The translations under genes and the position numbers were made by a program. From NCBI GenBank assembly GCA_947460975.1, contig CANHGO010000001.1, forward strand, positions 434,001 to 498,000: a stretch of DNA of 64,000 nucleotides, in the 5' to 3' direction. Below, one piece after another: positions 17,563-26,386 of the stretch (the first letter of the stretch is position 1; each line of letters opens with the position of its first letter). The notes under the pieces were generated by a model. The model was not told the DNA's origin, did not search any database, and saw only the letters and a program-made list of their open reading frames with translations. Source of the stretch: Cytophagaceae bacterium. GTDB taxonomy: Bacteria; Bacteroidota; Bacteroidia; Cytophagales; Spirosomataceae.

Positions 17563-18411
17563 ATGAAAAGCTTATTGTTAACCTCACTATTAACTTTGCT
17601 AGGCATCAGTTCCTTTGCGCAGGAAGCTAAAAAAGAAGCTACGATAAAAATTGTAGTTATTGAAAACGGAAATGAAAAAGTGATTGAAAGAAAATACTCC
17701 GACATCCAAAAGGCGGACGCTGAGATTAAAAAATTATCTGATTCATTAGACATGAAAATGTCAGGCGGTGGCAAGAAGAATAAAATTGTTCGAATAGAAG
17801 TTAATAAAAATGATCGCCGCGGTGGTGGACCTCAATTCAGAGGGCCAGAAGGTAAGGAATTAAATATCATTACAGAAGATTTCAAAGGTGATTTGGGACC
17901 CGGTGGACCTGGCGCCGGAAGAATGATTATTCGGAGAATGAATAAAGGTGAAAATCCTGCAGACGTTTTAATTTTCAGAGACAATGATTCCATCAACCCT
18001 AATAGGGGTCCAAGAAGAAATTTTGACATGCAAGGTCCTCCCCCATTTGGCAAAATTATGGAAGGAAGAAAAAGAATGAGAGGTGCGATGGCATTTGGAA
18101 GAATGGGTGGCAATAACAAAATGGGTTTTGAGCATCAAAAAAATGGATCCAAAACCATTCATGGTTTAATTTCTTACCCAAATAAACCCTTCAACGGAAA
18201 ACTAAATGTTCGGTTTAAGGCGCCTGAAAAGGGAATTGTAACGATTTCTGTGACCGATGTGAATGGCAAGGAAATTGCTTCTGAACAAATAAAAGACTTT
18301 TCTGGTTTATACCTTGGACAGATCGATGTCAAGAAATCTGGTGCAGGTGTATATTTTGTCCGGGTGACTCAATCTAATGATGGAGCGGTACGTAGAGTTC
18401 AAGTAGATTAA
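17563..18411 (+). CDS. Secreted Gly/Arg/Pro-rich protein with T9SS type A sorting domain
   Basis: A 282-residue protein with a signal peptide (MKSLLLTSLLTLLGISSFAQ). A charged region (20-85) comes next, then a low-complexity stretch rich in Gly, Arg, Pro and Met (about 86-200). A C-terminal domain of about 80 residues has the type IX secretion pattern: a strand LNVRFKAPEKGIVTISVTDVNGKE, then GLYLGQIDVKKSGAGVYFVRV. Such domains direct cargo across the outer membrane and are normally removed or attached at the surface. The middle part matches nothing I know. It is divergent from the histidine kinase and is the natural candidate target of that two-component system (inference). Confidence 0.78.
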   Translation: MKSLLLTSLLTLLGISSFAQEAKKEATIKIVVIENGNEKVIERKYSDIQKADAEIKKLSDSLDMKMSGGGKKNKIVRIEVNKNDRRGGGPQFRGPEGKELNIITEDFKGDLGPGGPGAGRMIIRRMNKGENPADVLIFRDNDSINPNRGPRRNFDMQGPPPFGKIMEGRKRMRGAMAFGRMGGNNKMGFEHQKNGSKTIHGLISYPNKPFNGKLNVRFKAPEKGIVTISVTDVNGKEIASEQIKDFSGLYLGQIDVKKSGAGVYFVRVTQSNDGAVRRVQVD

Positions 18412-18439
18412 TATTCAATTCGCCTAATTTTGAAAATTA

Positions 18440-18467
18440 AACGTCGGGAAAACCCCGACGTTTTTTT
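18440..18467 (+). terminator. Intrinsic terminator after the sorting-domain gene
   Basis: A perfect 9-bp stem AACGTCGGG/CCCGACGTT with a 5-base loop is followed by five more T's. Its end touches the stop of the convergent oxidoreductase gene at 18466, so it may serve both strands. Confidence 0.85.
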
Positions 18468-21400
18468 ATTTAATAGGTACCCACAAAATAGCATCGGCAG
18501 GAACTAATCCATTGGCTCCTTTTGTATATAAAATAGCCTCCGGGTTAACTTGAGTTTTGAAATTGAAGTTGCCCAGCAAAACCCATTCTCCTTTTAAATT
18601 GCTTTTAGAACCATCCAATTTTATTTGGATCGCAGATTTTTTAGATCTTTCCTTAATATCCCAATTGTAAATGGTGCTATTTTGTTCCAAATTTGGCAAA
18701 TAAAAATAGAGTGCATAATTGCCTTTTAAAGGGTTCGGCGATTTGAAAGTGACTTTGGCATTTTGATCGGCCGTTGGGCTAGCCAACAATAATGAAGAGC
18801 CATAACAACCTTTTTTATTCATTTCTTTGGTCCAGTTTCCAACGGTCTGTACTTGGGAAGTTTGAGCGTCATCAATTAAAATCTCGGGTTTACTTCCGTC
18901 CAATAATGGATTTAAGGTTAAAATTTGTTGGACATTGCTGACGTCAACTTCTTGGATCGCTACCTGATTGTTAATTGCGGACACGGCAGCAACACCCGCC
19001 GTTTGACCTAACACCATAAATACTGGCTCCATTCGAATGGAACCATAGGCAATGTGACTAGCAGATAGGCAAACTGGTACAATTAAATTGGTACATTCAG
19101 CTCGCTTGGGAACTAAGGCGCCATATCCAATCGGGTAAGGACCAAATCCACCCGACTGCACATCACCCTCATTTTTAACCATATCCACCCCATTTACTTT
19201 AACAACAAGGCGCTGGCAATTATGTGAATCCATCGTGTAAGCCGCCATGCCAATCGGCTTCCTTGCTAAAATTTTTCCTTCACAATGTGCCTGTGTCATA
19301 ACCTCCTCCCCAATCATTCGTCGGGCTTCGCGAACATACATTTGAGGAGACCAATTTCCATGATTAATGTATTCGTCTTTGGGGTAACCGTAGGTCAGCA
19401 TCTCCTTGCGTAAATGGATAGGAACCCTAGAATCGTGGCCTAAAAAATACAAAAACGACTGGTTATAGCGTTGGTGCTTAAGAAAAATTTCTCTCCGTTT
19501 TTCGGGAGAAGCCTCCGCAAAATCATCACTCTCGCCAATCATATCAGTGGAAAAAGGCCCTGAATTATTAATGTCCGTTTTCCGATGAGGCATCGGCTGC
19601 AAATGCATTAATAACCAATTTAATTCATGCGGCTTTTTCACTTCGATGTACCTTAATAAAAGCTCAAATTGAGTTGAATCATACCCAAAAGGTCTCGTAA
19701 TGGGAATTTGATTTTCAATACTATCGGTCAAACAAATTCGAAAATTATACGCCTGTATATGTGAATCGCCTGAACCTTTAGCGGCTAAAGGCTGAGGGCT
19801 AATTCCCCAAAGCAAGCCACTCGATGAATTTCCTTTCACTCGATAGGGGTCCACAAAATCAGGAAATTGATGTTTATCTAACAACTGAACCCCGTTCCAA
19901 GTCTCCCCGTAAGTTTGGTTAGATTCCCGACCAATCGTATAACTAACGCCTGCCATCGCCATCAAATCCCCTTCATAGGTACAATCGATGAATTGTTTTC
20001 CTCGAACTATTTTCGTGCCTGAAGGAGTCTGAATTTCCAAAGAGCGAATGACTGTCCCACTTTTGACCACTTTTTTCAAAACAGATTGGTACCACACATT
20101 CAATTTAACCGCTTTGATATAATCTTCAAAAATGGAGCGGGCAACACTAGGTTCAAATGTCCATTTTTCAAATACTCCATATCTGCTACCAATTCGGCGG
20201 TAATAATCCCGAGCCAAACCTGTTACGGCAAATTTATTTCCTATATCAGTAAAGCCCAAACCTCCAGAAGTTAGCCCGCCTAGGTGATTTGAAGATTCAA
20301 TGACCAATGTTTTTTTGCCCAATTTCTGAGCCGAATAACCCGCAATGACCCCAGCAGATGTCGCTCCATAAATGACCACATCATAGTCGACAATGGGCGT
20401 CGATTGAGCAAAAAGAGAAGAAAAAGAAGTAAGAACAATGAGCAAGCCCAACAGCCCTTTTTTGCTTTCTGAGATGGCGTGTTTCACAGCGCGGGCCGTT
20501 AATGCCATAAAGGTTAAGGAAGGGTTTTGATTGCCGACGGTCGTCATACAGGCGCCATCCGTGACAAAAACATTTTTACATGCGTGCATTTGATTGTATT
20601 TATTTAACATGGAAGTTTTGGGATCCTTGCCCATTCTGACTCCCCCCATTTCATGAATATCTAAGCCCGGATTTTGATGCGTATCCCAGGTTGATATATT
20701 TTTCCCTCCTGAAATATCCAAAATCTCTCTGGCTTGTTGGTGAAAATCTGTAAACATTTTAACATCATTTTCCGTGTATCCTACTGAGGTAACTAATTGG
20801 GGTATCCCCCAAGCGTCTTTTTTAAGGGGGTCCAATTTCACATGGTTTTCAAATATCGGTATGGTCTCCCCTTGCATCATCATAAAAATATGCCAAGGTC
20901 CTGGCTTCGTAACTTTTTCTTTATAATCTTCCCCAAAACTTAATCCAGATTGATCCCGATTCCAGCTGCCTCTAGCCGCTGAAAACGCCACCATATAACC
21001 CCCTAAAAAATCGGTATCCCGTTGGTGCAAGTTCCTGAAAGTCGGCATAAATGCGGATGTTGGCCTCCTCCCTGCATAATACGAATCTTCAAAACCCTCA
21101 AAATCAGCCCCCGCATTTCCACGGTAATTGTGAAAGGCAATGTAATGACCTAATACCCCGGAATCATTTCCAAGGCCATTCGGGAATCGGTTGGATTTAG
21201 AATTCAATAAAATCAAATTGGTATTGAGCGCAGCGGCATTGACAAAAATAATTTTGGCAAAATATTCGCTTACTTCGTTGGTTTGCGTGTCGATCACTCG
21301 GACGCCAATCGCCTTTTGTTTTTTCTCATCATACAAGATGGATTCAACCGTAGAAAAAGGATTCAACGTTAAATTTCCTGTTTTAGCGGCCCAAGGAAGT

Positions 21401-22143
21401 GTGGACGAATTAGAACTAAAATAGGCTCCATAAGGACAACCTCTATAACATAAATTTCGTGCTTGGCATTGGCCCCTTCCCTGTTCAATATGCTGAGGTT
21501 CGGGTGAAGTTAAATGAGCACATCGGCCAATAATGACATGGCGATTCCCTTTATAAAATTCTTTCACACGGGATTGAACATGCTTTTCGACACAATTTAG
21601 TTCCCAAGGTTTCAAAAAATGGCCATCGGGCAAGCTTGGGATTCCATCGTAGTTGCCGCTGATGCCAACAAACTTTTCAACTTGAGTATAAAAAGGGGCA
21701 AGGTCATGATAGGAAATGGGCCATTCGACGGCGTATCCATCTCGTTTAGGTGCGTCAAATTCATGTTGGCTCCAACGCTGCGTTTGCCTTGCCCAAATCA
21801 AGGATTTGCCACCTACTTGGTATCCGCGTATCCAATCAAATGGCTTTTCTTGGACATAGGGATGCTTCTCGTCTTTAACAAAAAACTGCTCCGTGCCCGC
21901 ATCGTAGGCATAACATTTACTAACGATTGGATTAGCCTCCCGTTTAGGTATCTTATTTCCATAGGTAAATTCCCAAGGATCTTTCATAGCCGTGGGATAA
22001 TCCTCTATATGCTTCACATCGCGCCCTCGTTCAAGGACTAACGTTTTTAAACCAGCCTCACAGAGTTCCTTAGCGGCCCAACCCCCAGAAATTCCTGAGC
22101 CAATGACAATGGCATCAAATTTATTTTTTTGCACAGACTCCAT
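18466..22143 (-). CDS. Fused GMC oxidoreductase and xanthan-lyase-like FAD-dependent oxidoreductase
   Basis: One uninterrupted frame of 1225 residues holds two enzymes. Residues 1-560 form a GMC-type oxidoreductase: dinucleotide motif VIGSGISGGWAAKEL near 14-28, a Cys-rich QCQARNLCYRGCPYG segment, and the C-terminal GMC end (VFVTDGACMTTVGNQNPSLTFMALTARAV). At 561-580 comes Lys-Lys plus a hydrophobic run ending LFAQ, which looks exactly like a signal peptide. A second Rossmann motif VVIYGATSAGVIAGYSAQKLG follows and a pfam12831-type domain to about 1080. A golvesin/xanthan-lyase-like C-terminal domain (LIDDAQTSQVQTVGNW) ends the protein. As written, the GMC half would be cytoplasmic and the second half periplasmic. 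Two separate genes joined by loss of a stop, an internal start (a GTG lies at the right place), or a sequence error at A6G3 are alternatives. Confidence 0.85.
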   Translation of the reverse strand: MESVQKNKFDAIVIGSGISGGWAAKELCEAGLKTLVLERGRDVKHIEDYPTAMKDPWEFTYGNKIPKREANPIVSKCYAYDAGTEQFFVKDEKHPYVQEKPFDWIRGYQVGGKSLIWARQTQRWSQHEFDAPKRDGYAVEWPISYHDLAPFYTQVEKFVGISGNYDGIPSLPDGHFLKPWELNCVEKHVQSRVKEFYKGNRHVIIGRCAHLTSPEPQHIEQGRGQCQARNLCYRGCPYGAYFSSNSSTLPWAAKTGNLTLNPFSTVESILYDEKKQKAIGVRVIDTQTNEVSEYFAKIIFVNAAALNTNLILLNSKSNRFPNGLGNDSGVLGHYIAFHNYRGNAGADFEGFEDSYYAGRRPTSAFMPTFRNLHQRDTDFLGGYMVAFSAARGSWNRDQSGLSFGEDYKEKVTKPGPWHIFMMMQGETIPIFENHVKLDPLKKDAWGIPQLVTSVGYTENDVKMFTDFHQQAREILDISGGKNISTWDTHQNPGLDIHEMGGVRMGKDPKTSMLNKYNQMHACKNVFVTDGACMTTVGNQNPSLTFMALTARAVKHAISESKKGLLGLLIVLTSFSSLFAQSTPIVDYDVVIYGATSAGVIAGYSAQKLGKKTLVIESSNHLGGLTSGGLGFTDIGNKFAVTGLARDYYRRIGSRYGVFEKWTFEPSVARSIFEDYIKAVKLNVWYQSVLKKVVKSGTVIRSLEIQTPSGTKIVRGKQFIDCTYEGDLMAMAGVSYTIGRESNQTYGETWNGVQLLDKHQFPDFVDPYRVKGNSSSGLLWGISPQPLAAKGSGDSHIQAYNFRICLTDSIENQIPITRPFGYDSTQFELLLRYIEVKKPHELNWLLMHLQPMPHRKTDINNSGPFSTDMIGESDDFAEASPEKRREIFLKHQRYNQSFLYFLGHDSRVPIHLRKEMLTYGYPKDEYINHGNWSPQMYVREARRMIGEEVMTQAHCEGKILARKPIGMAAYTMDSHNCQRLVVKVNGVDMVKNEGDVQSGGFGPYPIGYGALVPKRAECTNLIVPVCLSASHIAYGSIRMEPVFMVLGQTAGVAAVSAINNQVAIQEVDVSNVQQILTLNPLLDGSKPEILIDDAQTSQVQTVGNWTKEMNKKGCYGSSLLLASPTADQNAKVTFKSPNPLKGNYALYFYLPNLEQNSTIYNWDIKERSKKSAIQIKLDGSKSNLKGEWVLLGNFNFKTQVNPEAILYTKGANGLVPADAILWVPIK

Positions 22144-22245
22144 ATTTTTTTCAAATAACTATCATTTTCCCCTAAAATCAAACACCTAAAAATGATTTTG
22201 AATCCTTATTTTTTCACAAATTGCAAACCAACTATTTGACGAAAA

Positions 22246-22944
22246 ATGAAACGATCTGCTTTATTCTTTTTTTTATTCTTAGGCCTAATAGCGAATATAT
22301 TTGCCGCTACCGATACGCTCCAAGTTTTACAAACGAGTGATTTTAACGTCAACGGAAAGGGATCAGACGCCGCTTGGGAAAAAACACCCTGGGTCAATAT
22401 GCAAAATTCATCCCCCGGAATCGACACTTATTCCAGCCAATTCAAGATTTTATATTCTGAAAAGGGAATCTATGTACTAATGGAAGGTGACGACCAAAAA
22501 ATTACCACTACATACAAAAAGGATTTTGATGATTTATATAAGGGTGATGTCTTTGAGGTGTTTTTCCACCCAAATCCCAAAGAACCTGTATACTTTGAAT
22601 ATGAGATTAATGCGTTAAATAAAGAGCTCGTTTTACTTGTGCCTAATTTCAACAAAAAGTTTTTTGGTTGGATTCCGTGGCATTACAATGGGGATAAAAA
22701 AGTCCAAAAAGCTGTTTCCATCACGAAGGAAAAGGGGAAAATGAAAAAATGGTCTGCGGAAATGTTTTTCCCATACACCTTATTCAATCCCTTAGATAAT
22801 ACCCCACCCAAACAAAACACCCATTGGCGAGCGAATTTTTATCGGTTAGATTACGACAGTGAAAAGATGGCTAAATCGGCATGGATTCCTGTTAAGGGAA
22901 CCTTCCATGAATTTGAAAAATTTGGCTATTTGAAATTTAATTAA
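22246..22944 (+). CDS. Secreted CBM9-like carbohydrate-binding protein
   Basis: A 232-residue protein with a signal peptide ([20 protein letters not shown]) and one domain resembling the carbohydrate-binding family 9 (CBM9_1/DOMON-like). The order is typical: [18 protein letters not shown]-like opening, then [44 protein letters not shown], and a closing [10 protein letters not shown]. It probably binds sugars in the periplasm or at the surface. It is divergent from the GMC/FAD fusion, itself carbohydrate-linked, which supports a shared role (inference). Its stop shares a TTAA with the convergent ruvB stop. Confidence 0.8.
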   Translation: MKRSALFFFLFLGLIANIFAATDTLQVLQTSDFNVNGKGSDAAWEKTPWVNMQNSSPGIDTYSSQFKILYSEKGIYVLMEGDDQKITTTYKKDFDDLYKGDVFEVFFHPNPKEPVYFEYEINALNKELVLLVPNFNKKFFGWIPWHYNGDKKVQKAVSITKEKGKMKKWSAEMFFPYTLFNPLDNTPPKQNTHWRANFYRLDYDSEKMAKSAWIPVKGTFHEFEKFGYLKFN

Positions 22945-23966
22945 AATAGGGAGCCCGTTTGTGCTTTGGGTTCAATGCCAACATGCCTATACGCTTTTTC
23001 AGTGGCTTCTCTTCCCCGAGAAGTCCTTTTCAAGAAACCTTCTTGAATTAAAAATGGCTCATATACTTCCTCGATGGTCTCCGCTTCTTCTCCGCAGGCG
23101 GTGGCAATCGTAGTTAATCCTACAGGACCACCTTTGAATTTGTCAATAATCGTCATTAAAATTCGATTATCCATTTCATCCAAGCCATTTTGATCCACAT
23201 CCAAAGCGTTCAATGCGAACTGGGCAATCTCCACATCTATTACTCCAGAGCCCTTTACTTGGGCAAAGTCTCTTGTCCGACGCAATAAATTATTGGCGAT
23301 ACGAGGCGTACCCCGACTCCTGCGCGCAATTTCATAAGCCCCCGATTCGTCAATGGGCATTTTTAAAATAGAAGCAGAACGTTTGACAATTTTTGTCAAT
23401 AATGCGGCATCATAATATTCCAGTCGGGCATTAATGCCAAAACGAGCGCGCAATGGGGAGGTCAATAAACCTGCCCGAGTGGTTGCGCCAATCAAGGTAA
23501 ATGGATTTAAACCTATTTGAATGCTTCGGGCGTTTGGACCTGAGTCCAACATAATATCAATTTTATAATCCTCCATCGCAGAATATAAATATTCCTCAAC
23601 GATGGGATTTAAGCGGTGAATTTCGTCAATAAACAAGACGTCAAAAGGTTGCAAATTGGTCAATAAACCAGCCAAATCAGACGGTTTATCCAACACCGGA
23701 CCCGATGAAATACGTAAAGTAGACCCTAATTCATTGGCAATAATGTGCGATAAAGTAGTCTTGCCTAAACCTGGAGGCCCATGCAATAAAACATGGTCTA
23801 AAGCTTCCTCGCGGGCTTTTGCGGCACCTACAAAAATCTTAAGGTTATCAATGATTTTTCCCTGTCCCGAAAAATCGATAAAACTTAAAGGACGCAAGGC
23901 CTTATCAAATTCCTTCTCTTGAGGATTTAATGATTCTGATTCACCTGTTAAATAATCTTCGCGCAT
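22941..23966 (-). CDS. ruvB: Holliday junction branch migration helicase RuvB
   Basis: AAA+ motor that with RuvA drives branch migration of Holliday junctions. 341 residues as expected. Walker [10 protein letters not shown] near residues 62-70, Walker [11 protein letters not shown], sensor region [18 protein letters not shown], arginine-finger region [18 protein letters not shown], and the C-terminal winged helix ([27 protein letters not shown]). It is not adjacent to ruvA or ruvC in this window. Confidence 0.97.
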   Translation of the reverse strand: MREDYLTGESESLNPQEKEFDKALRPLSFIDFSGQGKIIDNLKIFVGAAKAREEALDHVLLHGPPGLGKTTLSHIIANELGSTLRISSGPVLDKPSDLAGLLTNLQPFDVLFIDEIHRLNPIVEEYLYSAMEDYKIDIMLDSGPNARSIQIGLNPFTLIGATTRAGLLTSPLRARFGINARLEYYDAALLTKIVKRSASILKMPIDESGAYEIARRSRGTPRIANNLLRRTRDFAQVKGSGVIDVEIAQFALNALDVDQNGLDEMDNRILMTIIDKFKGGPVGLTTIATACGEEAETIEEVYEPFLIQEGFLKRTSRGREATEKAYRHVGIEPKAQTGSLF

Positions 23967-24025
23967 CTATTTGACAATAATTCAAAATTGAAATCAAAGA
24001 TAATTTTTTTATTGCGAAGATTTCA

Positions 24026-24033
24026 TAGTTTTG
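24026..24033 (+). promoter_or_regulatory. Candidate -7 promoter box for glpF-glpK
   Basis: TAGTTTTG matches TAnnTTTG, 27 bases before the glpF ATG at 24060. No clear -33 box or operator is seen in the short divergent gap with ruvB. Confidence 0.45.
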
Positions 24034-24059
24034 GAAAACCAAAATAAAAACCTAAAACT

Positions 24060-24761
24060 ATGTCATCAATTTTCATTGGCGAACTCGCCGGTACCGCTAC
24101 ATTATTATATCTTGGAAATGGTGTAGTGGCCAATATGCTTTTAAAAAATACAAAAGGAAATGGAACCGGATTATTAGCCATCGCAGCATGCTGGGCATTC
24201 GCGGTGACCATAGGAATTTTCGTTTCAACTTATTTTGGTTCTTCAGGTGCTCATTTAAATCCCATCGTAACTATTGCCGGCTGCATTAAGTCAGGAGATT
24301 GGGCTTTGTTCCCAACCTACATCGGTGCCCAGCTAATCGGCGCGATGTTAGGCCAATTATTAGTTTGGTTACACTACAAACCGCATTATGACGCAACAGA
24401 TGATGCGGGAGCCATCAGAGCTTCATTTTGCACAGATCCTGCCATCAAAAATACACCCTTCAATTTTATTTCAGAGGCTTTTGCCTCAGCCTTAGCTATA
24501 GTGGCTTTAGGAACTTTTTCAAGTATCGAACATGGCCTTGGACCCTTTTTAGTTGGGATTTTAGTGTGGGGAATCGGATTAGGATTAGGAGGAACGACGG
24601 GTTATGCCATTAACCCTGCCCGTGATTTAGGTCCTCGAATTATGCATGCTATTTTACCCATTAAAAACAAAGGAACTTCCGATTGGGGATATGCATGGAT
24701 TCCTGTGTTAGGACCCGCCGCAGGCGCTGCTATTGGGGCATTTATATTGACGCTTAATTAA
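24060..24761 (+). CDS. glpF: MIP/aquaporin family channel, probable glycerol facilitator
   Basis: Six-helix channel of 233 residues in the inner membrane. The second half-helix motif is canonical (GYAINPARDLGPR, with the Asp after NPAR typical of glycerol channels). The first motif reads SGAHLNPIV, so the usual NPA is NPI (N67-P68-I69). Pairing with glpK 6 bases downstream makes glycerol the probable substrate. The start is clear: ATG after a short leader. What the Ala-to-Ile change does to selectivity is unknown. Confidence 0.92.
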   Translation: MSSIFIGELAGTATLLYLGNGVVANMLLKNTKGNGTGLLAIAACWAFAVTIGIFVSTYFGSSGAHLNPIVTIAGCIKSGDWALFPTYIGAQLIGAMLGQLLVWLHYKPHYDATDDAGAIRASFCTDPAIKNTPFNFISEAFASALAIVALGTFSSIEHGLGPFLVGILVWGIGLGLGGTTGYAINPARDLGPRIMHAILPIKNKGTSDWGYAWIPVLGPAAGAAIGAFILTLN

Positions 24762-24767
24762 CAAAAT

Positions 24768-26261
24768 ATGTACATAGGATCCATTGACCAAGGCACGACA
24801 AGCACTCGTTTTATTATTTTTAATAAGGGGGGAGAAATAATTTCAGTAGGCCAAAAAGAGCATAAACAAATTTATCCACAAGCTGGATGGGTCGAGCATG
24901 ACTCGGATGAAATTTGGCAAAATACCCAGGAAGTTATTGGCTTGGCTTTAGGAAAAGCTAATTTATCCGCCAAGGATCTCGCGGCCGTTGGGATAACCAA
25001 CCAAAGAGAAACCACCCTTGCATGGAATAAAATCACAGGAAAACCCTATTACAACGCGCTTGTTTGGCAAGATACTCGAGTAGGTTCTGAACTGGCCGAA
25101 TTAGCTAAAGATGGAGGAATGGATCGTTTCAGGGCTAAAACTGGTTTGCCGCTAGCTACCTATTTTAGTGGATTGAAATTAAGGTGGCTCCTAAATAATG
25201 TGAAAGGTTTACGAGAAGATGCGGAAAAAGGAGAAGCGCTTTTTGGCAATATGGATACTTTTATTGCCTGGAATTTAACGGGGGGAGTCGACGGAGGAAT
25301 TCATATTACCGACGTGACTAATGCCAGTCGGACCCAATTAATGGATTTGGCTACTTGCCGATGGGATGATGAAATTTTACAAGTTTTATCTATTCCAAAA
25401 GCGATGTTACCAACGATCCAAGCCAGTTCAAAAGTATATGCAAAAGCAAAAGGTGTATTAGGCGGAGTTCCATTGGCAGGGATTTTAGGGGATCAGCAAG
25501 CAGCTCTTGTGGGACAAACGTGTTTTAATCCGGGCCAAGGAAAAAATACGTACGGAACAGGATGTTTTTTATTAATGAATACGGGGAAAAAACCGGTTCA
25601 ATCTAAGCATGGATTATTGACTACGGTCGCATACCAGTTGGGCGACGAACCTGTGCATTATGCACTAGAAGGGTCTGTGGCCATTACCGGGGCACTCGTT
25701 CAGTGGTTAAGAGACAATTTGGGTATCATAAAAAATAGTCCGGATATCGAAAAATTAGCCAAAGAGGTGGACGATAATGGAGGATGCTATTTTGTACCGG
25801 CATTCTCAGGTTTATATGCTCCATATTGGAAGCAAGATGCGCGCGGCGTTTTGGTAGGCTTAACTCGATTTGTCAATAAATCACATATTGCCCGAGCGGC
25901 TTTGGAGGCAACGGCTTTTCAAACTTGGGAAGTGTTGGAGGCTATGGAAAAAGATGCGGGAATTTCGATCACTTCACTAAGGGTAGATGGAGGCATGGTG
26001 GTCAACCAATTACTGATGCAATTCCAATCGGATATTTTGGGTGAAGAAGTGATTTGCCCAAAAATTATAGAAACAACCGCTTTAGGAGCGGCCTATGCGG
26101 CGGGATTGGCCGTTGGATATTGGGAAAATCTGGATGACTTACGTAAAAATTGGGCCATTGCAAACACATGGAAACCCAATATGTCCGTTGACACCCGCGC
26201 AACCATGCGCAAGCAGTGGAAGAAAGCGGTCACAAAAAGTTTTGATTGGGCTGAAGATTAA
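24768..26261 (+). CDS. glpK: Glycerol kinase
   Basis: Phosphorylates glycerol to sn-glycerol-3-phosphate with ATP, trapping what enters through GlpF. 497 residues, the standard length. Motifs of the FGGY kinase family are present: [14 protein letters not shown] at the N-terminus, [38 protein letters not shown], then [25 protein letters not shown] and the late FGGY signature region [21 protein letters not shown]. It forms an operon with glpF. No GlpR-type repressor is nearby. Confidence 0.97.
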   Translation: MYIGSIDQGTTSTRFIIFNKGGEIISVGQKEHKQIYPQAGWVEHDSDEIWQNTQEVIGLALGKANLSAKDLAAVGITNQRETTLAWNKITGKPYYNALVWQDTRVGSELAELAKDGGMDRFRAKTGLPLATYFSGLKLRWLLNNVKGLREDAEKGEALFGNMDTFIAWNLTGGVDGGIHITDVTNASRTQLMDLATCRWDDEILQVLSIPKAMLPTIQASSKVYAKAKGVLGGVPLAGILGDQQAALVGQTCFNPGQGKNTYGTGCFLLMNTGKKPVQSKHGLLTTVAYQLGDEPVHYALEGSVAITGALVQWLRDNLGIIKNSPDIEKLAKEVDDNGGCYFVPAFSGLYAPYWKQDARGVLVGLTRFVNKSHIARAALEATAFQTWEVLEAMEKDAGISITSLRVDGGMVVNQLLMQFQSDILGEEVICPKIIETTALGAAYAAGLAVGYWENLDDLRKNWAIANTWKPNMSVDTRATMRKQWKKAVTKSFDWAED

Positions 26262-26384
26262 TTAGCCCCTTTTAACTTTAGGTGTATCTAAGCGAGTGGT
26301 TCCATACGCTGGACAATTGTTACTTTGAGCACATGAGCTCATAAACAAGGCGGCTAGAAGGACAATGGCTGCAATTTTTTTCAT
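26262..26384 (-). CDS. Small lipoprotein linked to speA
   Basis: A 40-residue frame: ATG at 26384, Lys-Lys, a hydrophobic stretch (IAAIVLLAALFM) and a lipobox-like SSC with Cys at 18, followed by a short tail beginning AQSNNCPAYGTTR. It starts 2 bases after the speA stop on the same strand and ends exactly where the convergent glpK gene ends. The signal sequence, the second Cys and the tight operon spacing make it a credible gene despite its size. I recall similar tiny lipoproteins with a CPAY motif in Bacteroidota, but I cannot assign a function. The lipobox (Met-Ser-Ser-Cys) is not ideal. Confidence 0.72.
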   Translation of the reverse strand: MKKIAAIVLLAALFMSSCAQSNNCPAYGTTRLDTPKVKRG

Positions 26385-26386
26385 AT

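Noticed and set aside
21619-22041. Plus-strand frame of 140 codons inside the GMC/FAD fusion
   Set aside because: It is antisense to the conserved GMC FAD-binding part and has no motif or promoter of its own.
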